Of a stretch of DNA of 64,000 nt, positions 9,416-23,500 are shown in pieces (the stretch's first letter is position 1; every line of letters begins with the position of its first letter). Source of the DNA: Rostratula benghalensis (lineage: Eukaryota > Chordata > Aves > Charadriiformes > Rostratulidae); the NCBI GenBank assembly GCA_013399305.1, contig VXAI01000198.1, forward strand, positions 434,875 to 498,874, in the 5' to 3' direction. The notes below the pieces were generated by a model. The model saw only the letters and a list, made by a program, of their open reading frames with translations. It ran no database searches and was not told where the DNA came from. The translations under genes were made by a program, and so were the position numbers.

Positions 9416-11585
9416 CTACTTGGGGGGCAAAGGCGCGGGCCGGGAGGGGAAGCACTGTCCCTGAGGTAAACATTTCTGCTGCGACGGAGGTCCCTGAGGT
9501 GCACACTTCTGCTGCGGAGGCGGTGGCCTGCCAGGGGACAGAGGAGCTGTCGTCAGCACAGATGAGGACACCCACGTGTGTCCCTGTCCCTCTCACCGGG
9601 CTCTGGTCCTGCAGCCCCTGGAGAGACCCCCCCGGCCCCACTGCTTCTCCCACACAGAACACCCCATGGTTGCACCAAAGCCCTCAGGGATGCCCAGGTC
9701 AGTAACACACCTTTTCCCCCAAAATAAGGTACGGACCCTCCCAGCTCCCCCCAGCACAAGCTGTTTCAAAGCGCTCCCGCTCGATCTCTGCAATTTCTGG
9801 ACCTGCCTCTTCTATGGCATTGGAAATGCCATTAAAAAGTGAAATGAAAAAGAACAGAAAACTTTCTGTTCAAAGTTAATGAGAAATGATCCCGTGCTTG
9901 GCAAAAACGTTCACAAATCAGTGAAATGACAGCTTTGAGTAATTTCTTTTTAAGCTGCCTATTTGAGCAGCATTTTATTCACCTGTTCACAGGGCTAATC
10001 CAGCCCTGGAAAAGCGTTCTGAAACCCATTAATCAAGCTGGGGCTGTGACAGCGAGTCAATGAATGCTGTGGGTAACAGCCCTTCATCCCAGGGTGTGAA
10101 ATGAAGGAGAAACAGCTCTGATCAACGGGCCAGTCCCACGTGTGCACAATCCCTGCTGGAACACCCTGACACTCACAGGGGTGATCCACACACACCACCC
10201 CAAAAATTATCTGCAATAACTCGACCAACCTTGTCGGCATCTTCTGCGGCGCCTGGTACTGCCGGGAGGGGTAGTAGGAGTGATGGTACACCTGTTGGGG
10301 GTGCTGGCTCATGGGGTAAGATGGAACAGGGTAAGCGTTTGGTTCCATATCCTACAAACAAAAAAAACCAGCAAAATGAGAAGAGTCACAAATTCACACT
10401 TTGGGAACCAAACTATTTATTTTGTTCGTTAAGTGCCATTTAAGACCACTTGCAAACAAACCTGGAAAACTCAGAGTTGCTCTTTCCTGCTGAGAAACTC
10501 CGTAGAAAGGAGGAGCAGGAGGCAGAGAAGTACTGTGTTTTGGGAAAACCAGGAAGGCTGATCCTGGCAAGCATTTGATTTGCTCTGCAAAGGGCACTTC
10601 GGCCAGTTACTGCACTCAGAGGTGGCTGGCGGGGCTGGGGGGCTGGCAAGGACAGCTTCCCCCTTGGGTGGAGCAAGGGGTCCAATGTAAGGGGAAGGGG
10701 CAGCGAGGCAGGGAAACTGCTCACCAAGCCAAGCACAGCCTATAAAAATGCTTAAACAGTGGGAAACTGAGGGATACCCAAAACGCTTCTCTTATAAAGT
10801 AACTCTTTGCTCTGCCTCTTCACACACAGAAAACCCAAAGTAACTCTGAGGATTGTATTAGGGCAAAATCATATAAACTTTAGAGTAACAGGCAGCAAAT
10901 AAAGCAGTGAAAAGCGAGTGGTTCCTACCATGGGAGGGCCTCTGGGAGCATAAGGCACCTGCGAAAAGCCCCGGGGCGGGCAGGCTCTGGGCTCGGCGTC
11001 TGTTTGAGGAGGTGGTGACCTGAAAGGTGGGCAGAAAGGGCTGTGTGAGCAGATCCCCGTGACACAACAGCCATCAGGTTATGAACCCAAGCACTTCAAA
11101 CCCCTCAGAGGGATCTGCACTACCACAGCACACATCAGACATCAGGAGGACAGCATTTGCCATGTGGCTAATGAACAACAGAACCCTTTCTGAAAGGCTG
11201 GGACTGCAACAGCTTCTTTCTGCCACTTTCTGTCAAAGACAGGGCTCAAATAAAAAAAACTCATCAGGACAAGAAACATAATGGTAGAAACAAACTTCTC
11301 TGCTCCCTCAATTTAAGGTGAATTTCCCTTTTCTGCCATTACCCGGGGCAATGTGTGGTTTGGGACTGGACCAGCCCCCGAGCTCTGGCCCTGGTTTGTG
11401 CAAAGAAAGGTGCTGGGACCACGTGGGGAGGTGCCAAGGAGACACCACTTACGAGTGGCAGCGTGACATCAGCCTCCGGTAGCATCGCTTCAGCTGCTCT
11501 CTTCTTGCAAACGCCAGAGCAGCAGCTACAAGGAGAGGCAGGATCAGGAAAAAGAACACCAGCAGCCCATTTCTCAGGGAGGTGT
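9416..11585 (-). CDS. ADAM9: ADAM9 transmembrane helix and cytoplasmic tail exons
   Basis: Exon 11585-11453 encodes [20 protein letters not shown], the membrane helix, then [12 protein letters not shown]. Exons 11019-10929, 10351-10230 and 9527-9416 encode a tail of about 125 residues rich in Pro, Tyr and Gln ([54 protein letters not shown] then stop). Proline motifs such as RPPPP and RPAPLPP are candidate SH3 ligands, as in mammalian ADAM9. An 11-residue unit starting QQKC is tandemly repeated in the last exon. The donor at 10229-10228 (AAG/GTTGGT) is weak but required by frame. Confidence 0.9.
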
Positions 11586-14500
11586 CTGACAGGGACAGAA
11601 CGATGAAGAAAGAAGTGTTAGATGCTGTCACCCCGACCTGCCTCACTCCAGCAGCGTTGGTTGGATTGCTTCTGCAGCTATTTTCCATTTTTCATAGAAG
11701 AAAAAACTAAAGAAACCAGTAAGACTGCAAGACGTATGTCCAAATATATTATTTTCTGATTATCTTTTCACATGGATCGTCTGGTCAAAGATGAAAGAGC
11801 TGTGTGTGCCATGACACCCGGGGCTGTAACAGCACTTTGAATTGCTAGATCAATACCTAATTTTTCTTCCAGTACATTACTGGAAAGATCTTGTGAGCTC
11901 AACTGAGAGGGACAAAAACAGAGCTTCTGTCTTTGTTCTGCTCCTAAACCTTCCCTTTCTCCTACCACTGTCTGCTGCAGGCAAAGCACTCGGGTTCTTA
12001 ACAACCTGTGTTTTTACACGCAGCATTTTCCTCCTCCGCAGGCTGCACCAAACAAGCCTTTCCCGTTCTTGTCTGGTGATTTGAGACCTCTGTCTGTGCT
12101 CCACCGTGACCCTCCAGACTGTTACTGCACCATCAGAGTGCCCAGCCTTCCCCAAACCCACCCCATCGCATGGAAAACTGTCTGCCAGGTCACTCCTGCA
12201 GCTCCCAGAGGGTTCCACACCCCATCATCATTTACTTCCCACAGGCACTGCACTGCAGCTTGGATGGGGCTGCCTATCTCACCTCCGCACTGTCGGTGAG
12301 CAGAGCCCCTTCCAGTCCTCTCTCTCGTGCACGAGTGCTGCTCCCTGTCCCTGGCACCGCGTTCCCACTCCTCATGGTCACAGATCCATGTAATTTCCAG
12401 TCACACAGTGCCTCACCTCACTCATCAGAGGCTGACCTAGTGCCCTCCCTGGTGCTGAGCAGCCACCAGTGACCCAGCACCACCCTCACCCACATCAGAG
12501 CGCCTGGGGGCTCAGCCCAGCACCCCCTGAGCACAGACCCCCTGGGCCACCCCACAGCTACTTGCCATTATAGGGGGGGCCACTGTCCACGCTTCCTCCG
12601 TAGCCCTTGGTGTCACAGTGAGGGGGGGCCCAGCCTGCTTCGCAGTGGCAGTTCCTGTTGTTATTGCACACCTGGATCCAAGGGCACACACAGCTCTGCT
12701 CAGTAACTCTGCTCCCCACGCACTTCCAAGCAGCAGGCACAGCCACAGCCATCCATCCTGCCCCTCCGCACCCCTCAGCCCCGAGACCTTTAACTCCCAC
12801 CCCCATCCTGCACAGCCCCTGCCCGGGGTCTGGAGACCTCCCCTGACTGAGAGCACAGCGCTGCTCAGGACGAGCTTCCAAACATTCCCTGTCCCCTGTC
12901 CCCGAGGCCTAAAGAGCAGGGCTTTTGCCTTTATCCCCCGCCCCCCCTCTTTTTCTTTTTTTTTTTTTTTGGGGAAGATGCAGAGTTTCAAATTACATCA
13001 GTAATTCTGGAATTGGGAATTTTTGTCTGGCAAAAATGTATCATCTTAAGAGCTTTTGTCAAGGATTTTTTTTTTCTTTTGACACTGTTACAGACTTTCT
13101 TCCCCAGAGAGATTTTATAGAAAGTTTTACAGTTAAACTAAACAGAAAATTTAAGTTACTGTCCACCATTTTAAAACTTGCTCAACTTAGGTAACTTTAG
13201 TCCAATTTTTGTTGACTGTTAAAGGCACTTTTCTCATTAACAGTACCCAATCCTTAAAGCCTTAAACTGAGAAGGGCAAAAGACTTCCTAGGTGCAAAAA
13301 AATGCTAGCACATAAACTCTGCTGATCAAGCACAATTACAGCGTTCCTGGCTCAAACTGGGACTTGTGATGTAAAAAGTCCATTAGAGTCATTGGCTCTA
13401 AAAACCTCCCATTCCTGTATGGAAGACGGCAGCAGAGACCCTGTAAAATGCTGCTGCTGAAGCCCCCAGCCCCAGCGCTGCCCTCGGGGCTGCAGCCACA
13501 CTCACCCCGTGCCCGTGGCACTGCCGCTCCACGTCGCAGTCGTAGTTGAGCACGGAGGCGCTCACGCACTGGAAGTGCCGGCAGATCTGGGGAGGCAGAG
13601 ATACAGACAAACACAGAGGGATGGAACCCCTCTCACCCACCCTCACCATCCCCTCCCACAGCACCGGGCTCCGCAGCCTGTCTCTGCCCCAACACCCTGA
13701 CAGGATACAGCCGGCTCAGTGACGGGATACAGCCAGCTCAGCAGGAACAAGCGCTGCTACAGAAGGGCTCCTACAGAAGGGCTCCGTGTGGGGCCCGAGC
13801 CCCCCTGGAAGCCTTCTCTCTGAGGCTGGACGTAGGGAACAGAGGGCTCGTTACACTCCTCTGCACACACACCGTGGTACCAGGAGCGTGGGGAACTAAG
13901 GGGCTCAGTTCACATTAACTACAGGTACCAAAAAAATGATTGGCCATAAATATTAATGGAACAATGCAGCATGAACCCCCCGATGGATTACTTTAAGATA
14001 CCCTTATCCAATTGCCCATTACCTTTCCAGTATCACACTTGGTGCCTTCGTTCACCATCCCTGGGTCCGGGACGTCAGAGCCCAGCTGGAAATCTACACC
14101 CCAGCACGTGGTGCCTCGGATGGGCGTCTGGATAATCGCGGGCTTAATCCCAAACACAGGCATCGTTTTCACATTTTCACATTGCAGCTTCCCACACATG
14201 GCGTTCCTGCAACACCAACACGACTCTGCAGTTCATTAAGAGATAACGTGGCTCTCCCCCAGCACCCTCTAAAACTCCCCAAAATAACACTAGAGCACCC
14301 AAAGAAGGGTTCTCCATGATACATTGAGGAACTTCTCAATGCACAGGGCTGAACTCACCAGCTGGAACATTTCTTGTAGTCATGGCCATGGAAACCACAG
14401 TTGCCAAATCTGTCACCCTTGGAATTCACTTCAGCAAAACAAATGTTGGGTGCTGCTTTGGCCTCTGTGAACAACAGCCCAGCCCCAGAGAGAGGAACCA

Positions 14501-17500
14501 CATTAAACAGGGGCAGAAACACCTCACGTTATCGCATCTCCTTTACCCAGCCCCATCATCCTGCAAACCTGGGGTTCTCCTCGCAGCACAGGGAGCTAAA
14601 GAACTAGATCAAGACCATAAAGAGGTAGAAATGTCAGCACTATGACATTCCAGGTTTAAGAGAGAAAAATAGTCACTTAACACTGAGTCAATAATACCAT
14701 TAGATACTTCTTCGTAGCTTCTTTACAACCTGATATCTAATGGTATTATTGAGGAGGTGAGATAGGAAGCCCCACCACAGCAGGAGTGATCAGTGCAAGA
14801 CAATTACTGCTTGAATCACCAGTGTTAAGGAAGGAAAATGTGTGAAGGCTTAGCCACGAATACTGCTCTGCGAATCCTTCACCAAAGCCAGCTGGTCTTT
14901 GTTAGAGGAAAACAAGTGAATCTATTTTACATACACTGAGTACACTCATTTAGCTGTAACTCCTAGAAACACCTCAGCCCTGTGCTCTTCCTTACTCGAG
15001 CCAAAGATGTCCTGACACTGCGCGTCGTAGTACTGGCAGACGCCGTTGTAGCAGTAGGCTTCCTCGTTGTGGCAGGGGTGGCCGTTCTGCACGGTGAAGT
15101 CGGGCTGGCAGAACTGGGAGGTGCCATTGCAGAACTCGGGAAGGTCACACTCGTTGTTGCTCGCCCGACACACAGTTCCCCCAGGAAGGAGCTGAAGAGA
15201 GAGAGAGAGAGAGAAGGGGGAAAGTGCATCAGCAGAGACAAACACTGCCCTGTGTGTGTGTCCCATGAAAAGGACACTGATCGGAAGCCCTGGTGCACGT
15301 GCATGACAATTCCCCCTCGTGGATGCACTGGCTACACCGACACCCTCCTCTTCTCTGCCACTTCCAAATAACATGGCTCTTACCTGGCAGTTTTTGCAGC
15401 AGTCACCATAAGCACATTCAGCACCAGATCGGAGCCTGCAGGTACCTGGCTCACAGCAAGGATCGCTCTCACACTCCTGGGAACAGATGTGCTTGTGAAC
15501 ACCCTCCACCAGACACGGTCCCCACCACAGAGTGCCCTCCCCAGCAGCACTGGAAACCACACTGACCTTTGGTGATCCACAGTCACACTCCTCCCCGGCA
15601 TCGACCAGCCTGTTCCCGCAGTACGGGACGCTGTAGGTTTCATCGGGCCTGGGAACGTTGAGCAGGCAGCTCCCACCCTTGTTAAGGGTGAGTTTCTCAA
15701 AGTCCTCTGCACTGCAGCTGCTGAAGTTCCTGGATCCCCTGCAATGGAGAAGAGAAGTGCATCTTTACACCAAACCAACCCAGGATTTTCCCCTCCGTTT
15801 GCAGAACAAGGGTAACGACTGCTGTCCCCACAAGCTGCAAGCAAACGACTCTTTGCAAGAGCACTTTGAAGCAGCAACCTGTGAAAACTAAGCACTTGGG
15901 TGGGGAGTTTGACCCTGGAAAATGCTCTCCCTTTTCTCCGTTACTTACGATGCTCCAGAGCTCATAATGCAGCTGCTGGCTCCGCAGTGACAGACACGTT
16001 CATCATCGTGGTTCATCCCCAGGTTGTGTCCCAGTTCATGAGCCATAATCGATGCAAACATCTGTATGCTGATTCTTCCAAACTGCACAAGAACAAACAG
16101 AAAAAAATTAACAAAGAGCTTATGTTGAGAAAGTCAGTGTTCAGTTATATCTCAGAAAGACTTCTGTTGCTCTGGCTCCACATTAACGGGACTCTCAGAG
16201 CAGCCGTGTCCCCCTCCCAACCAAGGACATGCCATTTGCCTGGTGATAAGAGCCCTTAGATGTCTGGGGCACAGCTACCAACCTCTGCTCTCCAGTGCAC
16301 CTGCAACATCAACACAAAACCCAGAGTTCTCCACACCAGCCCCAGTCTCCAATTCCAGCACTTCTGTCACCAGCCCCAGCAAACCAGTGCTGGCCACGTC
16401 AGATATCCCAGCTCAGCGGCTCCGTGATTTCACACAGAGGCACTGCTCCAGGAGGGCACTGCTGTGGGTCAAGCAGACACCAGGGAGAGATCTGAGAAGA
16501 CCCACAGCCCCACACACTGCTAGGGCTGGGGACACTTAAAACGTCAGCAGAGAAATCCTGCCCCCTTGGCAACGGTGCTGCACGTCAAGGAGAGGAGCAG
16601 AGAGGAGGGAGGCTGTGATCCAGATATGGCAGAAGTGCCAGAAGGGGTTGGGCACCACGCAGAAGCACCCAGGGGGGCACTGCAGCTTTGGTATTACAGA
16701 CTGTGCTCCTCCAGGGAGACTCCTAGAGTGCAGAACTCCCACCTCGATCCTGTTCATGGTATCTCTGAAGGTGTCTCACCACGTTAATGCCTCCCGCGTG
16801 GCTCTTGGAGCACACTGTTCCGACGTAGGCCATTCCAGCTGTGCCACCAAAGCTCTTCTTCCTGCAGTCCCAGGAGAGAAGCAGAGGGGATCACCCCAAG
16901 GTACGGATCCATGGCCATCAGCCATTTCCCAGATTTCCAACGCCCAAGGGCAGGAATGGACCGGTTCAGCTTTAGCTCACGGCTCTCTCATTCTTTTAAA
17001 TTAAGACCAGTGTTTGCAGAGAAAGTCTTTTCCACATCTTCCCTCTAAATATAAAGAGCTAAATGGTCCACCCTTAAAATAATATGTTTTAATTGGCCAT
17101 TAGCTGCCTTTCTACTATTGCCAGACTCCCTACATTTCTTTCCTTGTCAGCTTCCTTCTCATTACTCTCTGATTTTGTTTCTACATAGTTCTTAAAGCTT
17201 ACGTGCAACAGCACAATGCACCACATTTTACTTCATACAAAAGAATTTTTAAAATCAGTATTTTTTCAGCCTTTTCACCCTCATTACCCGAAGGGATGAT
17301 GAGGAGCTCCTGGCTCCTGCTCTGCTTTTCCCCTCTGCCCTTTCCCTTCCCGTGCCCTGGGCAGCGACCCCTTGGGCCCACGCTATCTGTGGAGCAGGAA
17401 GTGACCGGGGACAGGCGTCCTGGCAGCAGGGCCAGGACAGCAGCTCAGGAAGTGCTAGTTTAGGGCTGTGGGGACACAGAGATTAATGTCACGTGCCACA

Positions 17501-20500
17501 GCTCAGACCACAGAGCCAGCCTCTGGATACCAACTGCAAAAACAACTTCTCCATTACAATGCAACGCTCTGCAGCAGGTTTCTGCTCGTTTTCAAGGAGA
17601 AAAAGCCCCAGGTGACAATTCTAACCAGTGTACAGCCTGGCCAAGGATTATCTGAATGGAAGTGCTCTACAATACAGAATGTAGCACTGCAGGATAGGTG
17701 GGACAAGAAAAAAATTGTTATTTAGCAATCCAGCTGTCAGAGAGGACAATGAATTCAAGCACCACAGACACCTTAAAAATGCCTGAGTCAGCTTGGGGTG
17801 ATTTCCCAAGCACCTAAACCACAGCAAACTGCAAGGGATTCTCTGTTGAAACACAGCTTTGGATCCCCCAGCACAGAGGAGCAGCCGGGAACAGAACAAG
17901 GTGCTCAACAAGGGGAAGGAGCTGAACTCACAGGACCAACTGGGCGCTGTCATGTCTCCGACGCAGAACAAGATTCTTCTCTCGCCACTGCACAAAATTT
18001 GCCAGCACATCACCAGCCCCTCCGTCCGTGCTAATGATGTTCTCCAGCTTCCAGATCTCGAGACCAACCAGCACAACGCGGATGTTCAGCATGATGTACA
18101 TCTGGGGAAGGAAAAAAACAAAAGGGGGAAATATTTCTGAAGAGGCTCAGATAAGAACAAGTGGCCTGGTGTTATGTACCCCACTGCAAAAATGTGCTTT
18201 TTCTGCCTGGGTTTGTTCTTTTTTTAAGTTAGTACACAACACAAATTGCCAGGATGCATTTTCCCTAATGTGATTTAGAGTCTCATTAGCTAAAGGATCA
18301 ATGCTTAACTGCCACACTGGCCATATTATAAGAAAATCCAAAAAAGAAACAAAAAGGAGTCTCAGTCCTGACAAACTGTGTCCTCTGAAATAGTCAAGCT
18401 GAAAGACACACGTTTTCTCTCACCTTTGTGAGATGTACACAAGAGTCACAGTAATTGCAACAATCCATCCTGTCACTCACTGGATGTAATGCAGGTGGGA
18501 AGAGTTCCCTAAATCAATTCTCAAGTATGATGACTGCAGATTAATTAGAGGTGGAAAAGCTTTCATGGTGATGTGTTCACCAAAGCCTGCATCAATGAAC
18601 AGTGCAGCTCCTCGGGCACCCCCTCAGCACAGCGTCACCCACACGATGGCCGAGGGAACAGCCTCAGCCCCTGCCCTGACAAAACCCTGACTTCGTTCCT
18701 ACCGGGCAGTAACAGCCCCGACTGTGACGTTCCCCAAGCACACAGAGCTGATGCTCCACACACACCCTGCCCCCAGCAGCTCGGACTTACGCTGTCCAGG
18801 ATGTTGGCCAACTGCACCATGTGCTCTCTTACTTCTGCTTCGCTCTTCCCAAAGTCCTCAAACTGCAGGACAAAGACACTCCGTCACAACGGGATAAAGC
18901 CAGGAGGCAGGAAAAGGAGCAAAACCTTTTAAGACATTTTTGCCTGGCTCCAAATCTCCCGACAAGAAGGCCTTTGATCAGAGAGCAGCATCTTCATTGC
19001 TATTGCCCAGCCCCTTGACACGCAAGGGAAAACAGCACAGTTTGTGAGTCTTCTCCTTCCATTATTAGATCCCTCCGTGTCTGACAGCTTACCCTTTTCC
19101 TGAAGGGTGTTGCTCAGAACATGTTTATTCAGTTTTAGGTTAGAATATTTGCGTGGCCTTGGCTACAGTGCTGGCATCTTTAACAATCCACGTGGGAATA
19201 GCCAAGACTAAGGGCTTTCCAAGCTGTGTCCCGGGGAGAAGGAAGGGAAAGCAGGGCCCAACCCCTACCTTTTCCTTATCCACAACTATGAACAGCTCCA
19301 CGTATCTTGTCTGGTGCAGAACCGCTCTCTTTCTCTGTGGAGAAAAGTTTTAGACAACTTCAAATGTATTAATTCAAGTGTAAACAAAAAAAGCCTCCTG
19401 ACATCGTCCTATTTCAGTTGACAAATCTCGTGGTTCGAGACACACCCAAAGCACGCTGTGCCGCAGCGAAAACCAGCCAAACCCAAGGAGTGTGATCCAA
19501 CATGACAAGGGTTTCTCTGCTGGTGTTTTACATTAAATTTAAAGTAAGATTTTCTGTGTTTCAAAAACAAGGGACCTTTTCAGTTTTCACAAGGGTTTCT
19601 TTGCAAAGGCAGCACACGCTTTTATAAAGGAGCAGAAAGACACTAAGGAGCAAACACCAACAACCTTGAGGTGAAACCCAATGTTTTTCATTCTCCTGCT
19701 TTTACTGCAATCTTGTCCTGTACAGTCAGTCCTTAAACAACATCGGGGACCTTCACCCCAAACTGCTACTCTGCTGGTGGGGAGAACGGAATAAAGACCA
19801 CAATATTCTCCTGGCTCCTGAAGCAACTCTTTGTTAATGAGTGTCTCCAAGGAGAGCATTGTTCCTGCCCCTAAAGCCCCAAAACAGCTCTGCCACCAAT
19901 AATCCAAGCACCTCTCAAGCAAACCCCTATGTGAGGAGGCAGCAGAAAATCCCAACTGCTTTGTTGGAGCAGCTGAGTTTTCCTGCAGAGCAGAAAGCCC
20001 TCTGAATCAGCAGCCTTGAGGTATGTGTTAAACCCCAGGAAATCTGATAAGCTGCTTCCATGTCCCCAGCTGAGCACTCACCCACTGCCTTCCAGGGGCC
20101 TGCAGAGAAACCAGTGGAGCACTTACCCGCAGCAGCTGGGTCATACTGGGGTGGTGATTTCCCTCCGTGTGTCCCCCGTCATGGTCATCACTGGTCACCC
20201 CACACGTCGTGGGCTCTGTCTTCACGTTATCCAAGCGATATAAAAGGTGTTTAGGGCCAGAAGAGGGATCCACGGGCTCAATTCCATAGGTGATGTTCCC
20301 TATGGTCACCAAACCCCTAAAGCATGGCAGTGCGTGAGAAATTCTCGCATTGAGCACAGAGGAGACTTACCCAAACTTTTACAGTTAAACAAAGGAACAA
20401 TTACTATTCTTTGATAGACATGCCTGCAGTTACCTCCCAGTCCCTGCAAACCAGCATGCTTCATTTCAAGCCCGAAAGCAGCCTCCCCCTGGGCAGGGCC

Positions 20501-23500
20501 TTCACAAATACAGCAAATTAAACATTTTGGTAAGAGTCTGCAATGCCCAAGGAATTTGGTCACAGGCCTTAAGCAGAAATGCTTCAGTCAATTACTATTG
20601 CCTCTCCGGTGTCTGACATAGCCCTGAAAAAAAAAGGTCAAAGTCCCCAAAGATATGGAAATTTGCCCAAAGCAGAAAACATCTCTAATCAAATCTGAAG
20701 TACACGAGCTTTAGGGCCAATGCTGTAAAATTTGGAGACCAGTGCCTGACCTTCCACTTTTGCACTATGTGTTTATAGTGACCATCTAGCCAAATTAGAA
20801 AATAAGCCAAAATTTGTATTAAAGAGCAACCTACTGTACTCTGATAACAAACTGCAACTCACTTAGTGGCATTTCGAATATTTATTAACCACAGAAACAC
20901 TGCACAACGGCCCACACTACTGCAGCTGAGCCCCAGCCAGTGAATCCCCACCTGGCTGAGCGGTGGTTAAAGCAGAGCAAGGATTTTGTGTCAGGCTGAG
21001 CTGTGTGACACGGGTGACAGAGAGAAAACACACAATGAGCTGTGCTACCTGAGCCCCGAGCAAGTGCTGAGAGCAGCCATGGAATCCAGGGTCCCCTCCA
21101 CATGTCCCTGGTAGTGGCAGTGATCCTGTGTGGGAAAACACAGCCACGTTACACAGGTATTCCACACGTGCCATCTCCCACCACATCAAGGCTGTGCCTG
21201 TTACACCCCGAGAACATTGTATGCTTTAAGTTAAAATTTACCACATGCCCTTTATCTGCATTCTATAGCTTCAAACATGCCTCCAGCTCTACCACAGTGT
21301 AACAGTGATTCCTTCACATCTAACAATTCCCCCATGAGGATTCACCCACACAGACCTGATGGAGATGCCAGGGGTCCAGCCCCCCCCCCCCCAGCTGGAC
21401 CCCCAGCTCCTGACCCTGTAAGGCAGATGCTCTCCACACCTCCCTGGGGCCAGCAGCTCACTGAACTTCCCAGCCACACATGCCACTGGCCCACTCTGTC
21501 GGTATTCACTTGTCTGAGAGCCATCCTGCTCTTACCCCCTGCCCTCTGCCCTGCCTCAAGTATTTAGGGGCAGCCCCTCCCCGCCGATTTGGGCCAAAAC
21601 ACCACCCAGGCTTCCAGAAGAGAGCCCTGCAGGAGGCTCCACTTGTACAGAACCTCTGCAGCACGGAGCAGACAGCGGGTAGCCCAGCTCTCTGCTTGCA
21701 CAGCACATCCCCACCAGCCCGACCACACACAACACTGCCATTTTGTCCTTTACATACACTTTTTGGAAACTAGACAAGGTGGTAATACGGGGGAAAAAAA
21801 TCACTCCACTTTCTCTGGCATTTTTGAACGGTATGATAGGGGTCAGGTAGGTGATGTCAGCTGCTGTCTCAGCTAGGAGTGCAGAAAGCACTGGAGGCAG
21901 CTGCTAATCCTGCGAGGCCACCGGGGGTTTCATTGCCTGGTGCAGAAAAAGCATTTTTCCTCTTAGTCAATCACTTTTAACCGGGAAGTAAATCCACACT
22001 TGACCCAGGTGCTCTCTTTTCAAAAACAAGACCCTATGAATCATGTATGACTAACACTTCCCTTTCAAGGGAACAACGCTGATACATCAGAAGAGTGAGC
22101 CATCAGAAATACTCTCATGCTTTTTGTACTACACGAGAGGCTTTTTACTCTTACTCTGCAGAAGCAATTAAATTTTCAAAGGCAACCTACCAGGCAGACT
22201 ACTCGTTCAGAGAAAGAGGGCTGCAACTGCTTTTTCAGTGGAATAACTCAGCTGGTACACAGATAACATCCTTCCCAGAGCTCCTCCAGACTTACCTCAT
22301 CCATCCCTTCTAGGAGTTCCCAAATTTCTGGACTAGCAGATACCCTGTCAACTCTCCAAACTCCGTAAGAGTCACTAACAGCCAGCCTCACACAACCAAA
22401 AACATGGCTCAGCAGCTGACGGTTCATTTTCATTTGTGGATCAATCCAGAAGAGCATTGTGTGTAAAAGAAACAGGTCCATATTCCATCACCCCAGTTCT
22501 GCTCCATGTGCCCTGGCCCCCGAGAGAAGCCAGGGCCGTGCCCAGCAGCGACACCACAGCACCCCTCTCAGATAACAAGATAGCAGACAGCAGAGAAGAG
22601 CACTTACTTCTGAGAGAGAGTGCCTTTTAATTAGAGAGCAATCACCTCCATGTAACAAAATACGGGTCTGTTACAAGCTCAATCAAAACTCCTCCGCAGG
22701 AAGCGCAGCGCGAGCTGGGCGTTAGAAAGTGGCCCAGGGAGAGATACAGCTATCAATTTATAACACACAACTCCCTCGGACTGCAGATGCTCAGAGTTCC
22801 ACCAGCGAGGGTATAACAAGAAAGAAATCCTACCTGGATATCTGGAACTTCAGATTGCAACCTCCCCTCCTTATCGTAGGTAAAAACTGTGAAGTCTTTG
22901 GGCAGCAGTTCTCTGTAGGAAAGGGAAGACAAGAGGAATTCCATGAAGTGACCATGATGCTACTGGGGGACAGTCAGGTGATACTCATCAAAAGTGTCAC
23001 AAACACAATTAATGAAATTAAATCAATCAATAAGTAGAACAAACATCAAAAACCATTAAATTGTACTAAAAAAAAAAAAAAATCATAGCACTCCATCTGC
23101 TGCTCGTGCCTTCTGTCCCCAGCTCTAGAGGAAGAGCACTGGGAAGTCTCCCAGGACTGCTGGCCCCTGCGGGCACGTCCCTGGATGCAGAGTGGCTGAA
23201 TTCCATGTCTGTGGGGGCCAGGGGCTCAGCAAGTGGGGGCCAGAGATCCCCAGGACTTGTAACATTTAAACAGCTCTGTTCTCTTTTGTCTGTTAGGAGG
23301 GCACTTTTAAGAAGCAATAATCTGATAAATGGACACTTGCTGCTACTGCAAGCAGCACTTTAAAAAACTAAACTCTGTATTTAAAACAAAACATCTCTAT
23401 TGTCTGTAATTTATGAACATGAAGGCCTTAGATAGAAAGTCAGCTTCCTCATTTATCAGTATTCTTGTGCTACTGAGACAGGAAAAAAACCCTGAAACAA

